NCBI GenBank assembly: GCA_910585505.1
Contig: CAJUFF010000100.1
Location: 1-10,774 of the forward strand
Direction: 5' to 3'
DNA: 10,774 nucleotides
From: an uncultured Ruminiclostridium sp.
GTDB taxonomy: Bacteria; Bacillota; Clostridia; Oscillospirales; Ruminococcaceae
The notes beneath the pieces were generated by a model that worked only from the letters and a program-made list of their open reading frames with translations, was not told the DNA's origin and did not search any database. The position numbers and the translations under genes are program-made. Below, piece after piece: positions 6,817-10,774 of this stretch (its first letter is position 1; each line of letters starts with the position of its first letter).

Positions 6817-6928
6817 GCCCTAAATTGAAAATTTATGAAAAATTTCACAATTCCCGATAAAAAAGCTGCGTTCGTCTCAAATTTATATATGAACAAACGA
6901 AGAAAAGAAAGGAAAGGAAAACACAAGA

Positions 6929-8212
6929 ATGAAAAATGACTGCTTATTTGACACAAAGGTAATACAGTCGGGTTATGACGGGGATCCGATCACTCATTCT
7001 ACGGTGCCTCCGCTTTACATGACCAACGCTTATTCGTTCGACAGCACGGATCATGCCAAGCGCCTGTTTGAACTGTCGGAGCCGGGAAATATTTACAGCC
7101 GTCTTCAGAATCCCACCTGCGAGTTTTTTGAGAAAAAGATTGCCGATCTTGACGGAGGAGTTGGGGCACTGTCCTTTGCTTCGGGTCATGCGGCTATTTT
7201 CAACACAGTGGTTAATCTCTGCCAGGAGGGAGACGAGGTGGTAAGCTCAATCAACATTTACGGCGGAGCGGTAAATTTGTTGGGTGTATCGCTGAAAAGG
7301 CTGGGTATCAACGTAAAGTTTGTTGATCCCGATGACTTTGAGGCGTGGGAAAACGCTGTTACCGACAGGACAAAGCTTTTATTTACCGAGATAGTGGGCA
7401 ATCCCAACGTAAATGTAGCCGATCTTGAAAAAATAGCGGCGATCGCTCACAGACACGGTATTCCTTTTGCAGCGGACAGCACTTTCACCACTCCGTATCT
7501 TTGCCGTCCCATCGAATTCGGCGCCGATTTTGTAATACACAGCGCCACTAAATTTTTGGCGGGTCACGGTTCGGTAATGGCGGGCGTGGTAGTAGACAGC
7601 GGAAGGTTCAAATTTAAGGACAATCCTCGGTTTCCCCTTTACAATGCTCCCGATCCTTCATATCACGGAGTTGTATTCGCCGACTTAGGTGAAAGCGCCT
7701 TTATTTTAAGATTAAGAGCGCTTATAACAAGGGATTTCGGCGCCTGTCTCTCTCCGTTTAACGCATATCTCGGCATTATCGGAATCGAAACTCTTTCTCT
7801 GAGAATGGCGAGGCACTGTGAGAATGCGTTGGCGGCGGCGGAATTTTTAGAGTCAAGGAGCGAGGTGGAGAAGGTCAACTATCCAATGCTCAAAAGCAGC
7901 AAATACCATGATCGGGCACAGAAGTACATACCCAAAGGAGCGGGCGGTGTTTTCACATTCGAGCTAAAGGGCGGAAGGGGAGCGGGGGCAAAGTTTATGG
8001 ACAGCCTTAAGCTTCTTAAAATAGTGGCAAACGTGGGGGACGTAAGGTCGATGGTTATCCACCCTGCCACCACCACACATTCGCAGCTTACCCCGGAGCA
8101 GCTTAAGCAAAGCGGTATAAGCGAAAATACGGTAAGACTTTCAATAGGACTTGAGGACAAGGCAGACATTATCGCCGATCTTGAGCAGGCGCTTGAAAAA
8201 ACAAAAAAGTAA
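6929..8212 (+). CDS. metY: O-acetylhomoserine sulfhydrylase (PLP-dependent)
   Basis: A 427-residue fold-type I pyridoxal-phosphate enzyme of the Cys/Met metabolism family. It joins sulfide to O-acetylhomoserine to make homocysteine for methionine synthesis. The Schiff-base lysine is K208 in HSATKFLAGHG, the pyridine-nitrogen aspartate is D183 in AADSTFTTPY, and the phosphate-binding Y57-S-R59 of the neighbouring subunit and the SGHAA loop near 85-89 are present. The long form with the insertion around 228-265 (NPRFPLYN...YHGVVF) separates O-acetylhomoserine sulfhydrylases from the shorter cystathionine synthase and lyase enzymes. The C-terminal motif HPATTTHSQL is intact. An AGGAAAGGAAA tract (6910-6920) provides the ribosome site. 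First gene of a plus-strand operon with a ~198-base leader; I see no SAM riboswitch or T-box in it. Pairing with the phosphoesterase 20 bases downstream does not reveal a shared pathway. Confidence 0.94.
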   Translation: MKNDCLFDTKVIQSGYDGDPITHSTVPPLYMTNAYSFDSTDHAKRLFELSEPGNIYSRLQNPTCEFFEKKIADLDGGVGALSFASGHAAIFNTVVNLCQEGDEVVSSINIYGGAVNLLGVSLKRLGINVKFVDPDDFEAWENAVTDRTKLLFTEIVGNPNVNVADLEKIAAIAHRHGIPFAADSTFTTPYLCRPIEFGADFVIHSATKFLAGHGSVMAGVVVDSGRFKFKDNPRFPLYNAPDPSYHGVVFADLGESAFILRLRALITRDFGACLSPFNAYLGIIGIETLSLRMARHCENALAAAEFLESRSEVEKVNYPMLKSSKYHDRAQKYIPKGAGGVFTFELKGGRGAGAKFMDSLKLLKIVANVGDVRSMVIHPATTTHSQLTPEQLKQSGISENTVRLSIGLEDKADIIADLEQALEKTKK

Positions 8213-8232
8213 GGGAGTGAACCGGTTAAAAA

Positions 8233-8952
8233 ATGATACTTATAACAGGCGACACCCATGGTGATATGACAAGGTTTGCGGCAAAGCAGGTAAAAACAAT
8301 GAAAAAGAACGATTCTCTTATTATCTGCGGCGATTTCGGCTTTATCTGGGATGGCTCCAATGCGGAGAAGCACAGGTTAAAGCAGTTGGGAAGAAAAAAA
8401 TACAATATTCTTTTTGTGGAAGGCGTTCACGAGAACTTTGAGGAGCTTCAAAAGTACGATATCGAGGAATGGTGCGGCGGAATGACGCGCAAAATAAGCG
8501 GAAATTTAAGGCAGTTACTCCGCGGTCAGGTGTACGAAATAAGCGGGAAAAAGTTTTTTGCATTCGGAGGCGGCAGGAGCGAGGAGAATGATACTTATCT
8601 TAATCCTTCGGACAAGGCGGCGGAAAATCGGTGGCGTATGGAGATACCGACCGATGAGGAGCTGGCTGAAGGATTAAGGAACCTTGAAAAACACGGGAAT
8701 CGGGTGGATTACATAGTGAGCTATGAGCCTCCCGCCAAGATAAGCGAGTTTTTAAACTTGGGAAAAACGGACAGAAACCACATAAATACTTATTTTGAAC
8801 AGATTCGTGAAAAAATCGAGTTTGGCCGCTGGTTTTTCGGAAGGCATCATATAAACAAGCTTATACCGCCAAAGTATTATGCGGTATTTGACAGCGTCGT
8901 TGACGCGGAAGAAGAACCGAAGGTCGTTAATGCGCTGAAAATGATAAAATAA
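8233..8952 (+). CDS. Metallophosphoesterase homologue lacking second-metal ligands
   Basis: A 239-residue calcineurin-like phosphoesterase. The family has five metal motifs: DxH, GDxx, GNH[DE], H and GHxH. Here DxH is D7-T-H9 and GD is G33-D34, both intact. The third motif is G64-V65-H66-E67 (Asn replaced), the fourth is IVS-Y164-EPP (His replaced), and the last is G203-R204-H205-H206 (first His replaced, last His kept). Ligands of metal 1 (D7, H9, D34, H206) thus survive, while the side chains special to metal 2 are all gone. The fold-marking text between is well kept (TGDTHGD, ICGDFGFIWDG, AEGLRNLEKH-x-x-x-VDYIV, RWFFG). The loop around 112-140 is shorter than in the active relatives I recall. 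The start is fixed by DxH lying at residues 7-9; its GGGAG site is 15 bases upstream, unusually far. Activity is doubtful and substrate unknown. Confidence 0.88.
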   Translation: MILITGDTHGDMTRFAAKQVKTMKKNDSLIICGDFGFIWDGSNAEKHRLKQLGRKKYNILFVEGVHENFEELQKYDIEEWCGGMTRKISGNLRQLLRGQVYEISGKKFFAFGGGRSEENDTYLNPSDKAAENRWRMEIPTDEELAEGLRNLEKHGNRVDYIVSYEPPAKISEFLNLGKTDRNHINTYFEQIREKIEFGRWFFGRHHINKLIPPKYYAVFDSVVDAEEEPKVVNALKMIK

Positions 8953-8985
8953 AAAAATTTAATTCAATAGAAAGGAAGACACAAA

Positions 8986-9225
8986 ATGGCAGGAGAATTT
9001 AAATTTGAAATAACCAAAGAACTGGGGGTTATTTCCGAAAACGCCAAGGGATGGCGCAAGGAACTGAATATGGTAAGCTGGAATGATAGGGAGCCTAAGT
9101 ATGATATAAGAGAGTGGTCGCCCGATCATGAGAGAATGGGAAAGGGCGTCAGTCTTACCGAGGAGGAGTTAGTCGCTTTAGCGGAGCTTATTCAAGACCG
9201 GGATTCGGAAGACAGTTTTGAGTAA
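8986..9225 (+). CDS. YdbC/PC4-like single-stranded-DNA-binding protein
   Basis: A 79-residue protein matching the bacterial YdbC family, relatives of the eukaryotic transcription coactivator PC4/p15. These small proteins form dimers that bind single-stranded DNA through a curved beta-sheet. The family text is clear: FKFEI near 5-9, SENAKGW23-x-KELN-x-VSW32-N, EPKYDIREW44, then a C-terminal helix starting at LTEEEL. Tryptophan and basic positions expected for DNA contacts are present. Full length. AAGGAAG lies 7 bases before the ATG. Third gene of the metY operon, 33 bases after the phosphoesterase homologue, and followed by the terminator. Its cellular role in bacteria is not settled, so only the fold and binding class are called. 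Confidence 0.88.
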   Translation: MAGEFKFEITKELGVISENAKGWRKELNMVSWNDREPKYDIREWSPDHERMGKGVSLTEEELVALAELIQDRDSEDSFE

Positions 9226-9245
9226 AAAAGCTTGTTGGGAAAAGG

Positions 9246-9290
9246 AAACAGCGTATCAAAATCGTTTGATACGCTGTTTTATATTTTTTA
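9246..9290 (+). terminator. Rho-independent terminator of the metY operon
   Basis: A perfect 15-base stem, AAACAGCGTATCAAA (9246-9260) with TTTGATACGCTGTTT (9265-9279), encloses an ATCG loop and is followed by a T-rich run (9280-9289). It lies 20 bases after the YdbC-like stop codon. Read from the other side the A-rich upstream flank is weaker as a U tract, so it mainly serves the plus strand. Confidence 0.88.
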
Positions 9291-9318
9291 TAACTTTGAT
9301 CTTTGTTAATTGATTAAT

Positions 9319-9369
9319 ACTGTTAACCAATTAAAAAATGGAAAAAACGGTTTTTAATTGGTTAACAGT
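9319..9369. repeat. AT-rich perfect inverted repeat, 19-base arms
   Basis: ACTGTTAACCAATTAAAAA (9319-9337) is perfectly complementary to 9351-9369, with a 13-base loop. There is no T tract on either side, so it is not a standard terminator. It holds TAACCA (9324-9329) and TGGTTA (9359-9364), the same core as the neighbouring repeat. Confidence 0.7.
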
Positions 9370-9379
9370 GCTTCGGGTG

Positions 9380-9427
9380 TAATAACCATTTTGACTATGA
9401 TTTTATCTTGTGTCAAAATGGTTATTA
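9380..9427. repeat. AT-rich perfect inverted repeat, 16-base arms
   Basis: TAATAACCATTTTGAC (9380-9395) pairs perfectly with 9412-9427 around a 16-base loop. It lies 10 bases after the previous repeat and shares TAACCA (9383-9388)/TGGTTA (9419-9424). No U tract is present on either strand. It sits 23 bases past the end of the HD-domain gene, so it may shield that mRNA 3' end or bind protein. Confidence 0.7.
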
Positions 9428-9449
9428 GTATAAAATAGCATTGACTTTA

Positions 9450-9959
9450 TTATGCGGTCGCTCTTTTTTCTATAAATTTCTTTCTCACCGCTTTATTGCT
9501 GTACGGTTCGATATGCAGGGTTTCCATAACCGAACAGAACTTATCAACCATGCAAACCAGCCAGCCTTCGCGTGTGAACGGCACACGCGTAAAGGTCAGC
9601 GGCCACATATGGGTAACTATAACGCTGTATTCCTTTGGAGTGATTCCGAAAACTTTCCTTGCGTTTTCAGCGGCAACCATGGGATGTCTGAATCCGTGAA
9701 GACCCTGCTTCGCTATATCTTTAGGTATATTGTGCCAATCGTAAAGGAAAAAGTCGTGCAGCAGCGCACCGGTTATCAGCGTCTTAGGATCGCATTTCAG
9801 ATTAAAAAGACAATTTAAATTAAATGCATATTTTGCCACCATTATACTGTGAGTTAAAACGCTTACCGTGCCGTGCTGAATGTTTCCGGCAGAGGAAAGA
9901 ACGTTCTTGTCCTTTAAAATCTCCTCCGTGTAAGCTTTAAAGACTGAATCAATGCTCAT
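9450..9959 (-). CDS. HD-domain phosphohydrolase
   Basis: A 169-residue single-domain HD-superfamily protein, predicted to hydrolyse a phosphate ester using metal. The metal-binding pattern looks intact: H37 in LTHSIMVAKYA, the doublet H68-D69 in GALLHDFFLYDWH, H92 in HGFRHP, H117 in VTHMWPLT and D139 in VCMVDKFCSVME. No other domain is present; length fits the small clostridial HD family with the HDFFLYDWH and FRHP signatures. GGAGG (9975-9971) lies 11 bases before the ATG. It is 33 bases downstream of the CmpB-like gene, on the same strand, so they are probably cotranscribed. Substrate unknown. Confidence 0.87.
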   Translation of the reverse strand: MSIDSVFKAYTEEILKDKNVLSSAGNIQHGTVSVLTHSIMVAKYAFNLNCLFNLKCDPKTLITGALLHDFFLYDWHNIPKDIAKQGLHGFRHPMVAAENARKVFGITPKEYSVIVTHMWPLTFTRVPFTREGWLVCMVDKFCSVMETLHIEPYSNKAVRKKFIEKRATA

Positions 9960-9992
9960 TTAGGTATATTCCTCCGTATGTGGTTTATTGTA

Positions 9993-10673
9993 TTAAGATC
10001 TGTTTTCGGCGCTTTGATCGGTTTCGATTTCATTGTCTATTTCGCTCTTACGGCGGTGAATTGCCGCAGAAAAATGGCCGAAAATACGTCCTATTCTCAT
10101 TCTTTTTTCAGCGAAGGCCGCCTTGATTTGTTCGGGTGACAGCTTGCTTCTTATTTCGGGCCACTTTATGCTTTTCTTTACGGTAAATATTATGTCCACA
10201 GCGAATACAATCATCATGGCACAGTCGAAAAATGTCATGAACGTACTTCCCACTCTGTAGCCAAACCATTTAAGCAGCGGGAACAGTATGTATATCATAA
10301 ACAGCGACAGCAGACCCCAGCAAAGTGAGCTTAACAAGCTGATGCGGTTTTTGTACACAAGTTTCATCATACTGTAATCCCAGAACTGTCTTTTAAAAAG
10401 CTTTTCCATAAGAAATCCGGTAAAATATTCCAGTACGGTACAGCCAATCATACCCGCTAAAAATACGAAAAATCCGTTGCTTTTAAACGGCTCCCCCAAC
10501 AGGATTATCACACAGCCGCCAAATCCGTATACCGGAATATACGGACCCTTAAGGGATCCCCTGTTGACAAATTTTCTGTGATAAAGCGATTCCACCGTGG
10601 TTTCGTGAATCCACCCGATAAAGGTGAATATAAAGAACATAAACAGCCAATGTTCAAAATAAATTCCTTCCAT
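9993..10673 (-). CDS. CmpB-like putative ABC-transporter type IV membrane protein
   Basis: A 226-residue integral membrane protein of the family named putative ABC-transporter type IV (CmpB-like). Hydrophobic segments lie at about 8-21, 48-62, 68-88, 110-134 and 146-165. Family motifs are visible: GWIHE at 20-24, FVNRGSLKGPYIPVYGFG at 35-52, LEY-x-x-GFLMEKLF at 81-93 and FWDYS at 97-101. The usual N-x-GRICL-type segment is K108-NRISLLSSLCWG. The C-terminal ~55 residues are charged and cytoplasmic. GGGAG precedes the ATG. No ATPase gene is near, so transport is a family label rather than a shown function. It leads into the HD-domain gene 33 bases downstream, a pairing I believe recurs in Clostridia. 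Confidence 0.87.
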   Translation of the reverse strand: MEGIYFEHWLFMFFIFTFIGWIHETTVESLYHRKFVNRGSLKGPYIPVYGFGGCVIILLGEPFKSNGFFVFLAGMIGCTVLEYFTGFLMEKLFKRQFWDYSMMKLVYKNRISLLSSLCWGLLSLFMIYILFPLLKWFGYRVGSTFMTFFDCAMMIVFAVDIIFTVKKSIKWPEIRSKLSPEQIKAAFAEKRMRIGRIFGHFSAAIHRRKSEIDNEIETDQSAENRS

Positions 10674-10724
10674 TTTTCTCTCCCTTTTCTATCTTACTGC
10701 GTTTTTGTCACGGCTTTTTCTTAA

Positions 10725-10774
10725 GGCAACACCGCGCAAAGACCGCGCTGCGCGCTTTGCCGCGCATACGCTTG
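10725..10774 (+). repeat. Structured intergenic repeat, right copy (cut by window edge)
   Basis: The first 21 bases match the minus strand of 112-92 at 15 positions, all six differences being transitions. GCAAAG (10736-10741) pairs with CTTTGC (10755-10760), and CGCG-CTG-CGCG (10744-10754) nests inside it. The stretch is far richer in G+C than the genes beside it. It continues beyond the window, so its full length is unseen. Confidence 0.45.

Noticed and set aside
6731..6928. SAM riboswitch or T-box upstream of metY
   Set aside because: The conserved core sequences of either class are absent and there is no antiterminator/terminator pair.
9319..9427. Two further terminators after the metY operon or the HD gene
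   Set aside because: Neither strand shows a U tract following the hairpins, and the stems are AT-rich with large loops.
9319..9427. A CRISPR array
   Set aside because: Only two hairpins with different sequence and no repeat-spacer periodicity.

Overview
The window looks like a stretch of ordinary chromosome from an AT-leaning Gram-positive anaerobe of the Clostridia, probably Oscillospirales/Ruminococcaceae-like. The reasons are strong AGGAG-type ribosome sites, TTGACA/TATAAT-type promoters, and gene families common in that group: a D-Ala-D-Ala carboxypeptidase without its usual C-terminal domain, the CmpB-type ABC-transporter-IV membrane family, a YdbC/PC4 protein and a WYL regulator. The taxonomic call is inference from family content; no rRNA or tRNA gene is present.

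Layout. Positions 1-112 hold a structured piece of an intergenic repeat, and a diverged copy in the opposite orientation occupies the right edge (10725-10774). A WYL regulator (348-1388, minus, GTG start) follows, with its own promoter and an operator-like inverted repeat. After a roughly 650-base gene-free gap with a GC-rich structured island comes a minus-strand run of four genes. In transcription order these are the D,D-carboxypeptidase (6694-5273), the 23S rRNA methyltransferase rlmH (5252-4773), a six-helix HdeD-like membrane protein joined to a permuted papain-like domain (4695-3250), and an ADP-ribosylglycohydrolase homologue (3180-2038). Divergent from them is a plus-strand run: O-acetylhomoserine sulfhydrylase metY (6929-8212), a metallophosphoesterase homologue (8233-8952) and a PC4/YdbC-like protein (8986-9225), closed by a clear terminator. 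Two AT-rich hairpins sharing a TAACCA core lie in the convergent gap. A minus-strand pair follows: the CmpB-like membrane protein (10673-9993) and an HD-domain hydrolase (9959-9450).

How they fit together. The carboxypeptidase and rlmH are housekeeping cell-wall and ribosome functions, and metY makes homocysteine from O-acetylhomoserine and sulfide. I do not see a classic mobile element or defence island.

The most notable signal is in catalytic motifs. The ADP-ribosylglycohydrolase homologue has lost residues in all three of its metal-binding motifs. The metallophosphoesterase has lost exactly the three side chains dedicated to its second metal while keeping all four ligands of the first. 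The carboxypeptidase has Cys in place of Asn in its SxN motif. All three reading frames are otherwise intact. The metY/carboxypeptidase intergenic region carries two face-to-face promoters that predict complementary 5' leaders, and a sequence in the WYL operator recurs upstream of the ADP-ribosylglycohydrolase homologue.
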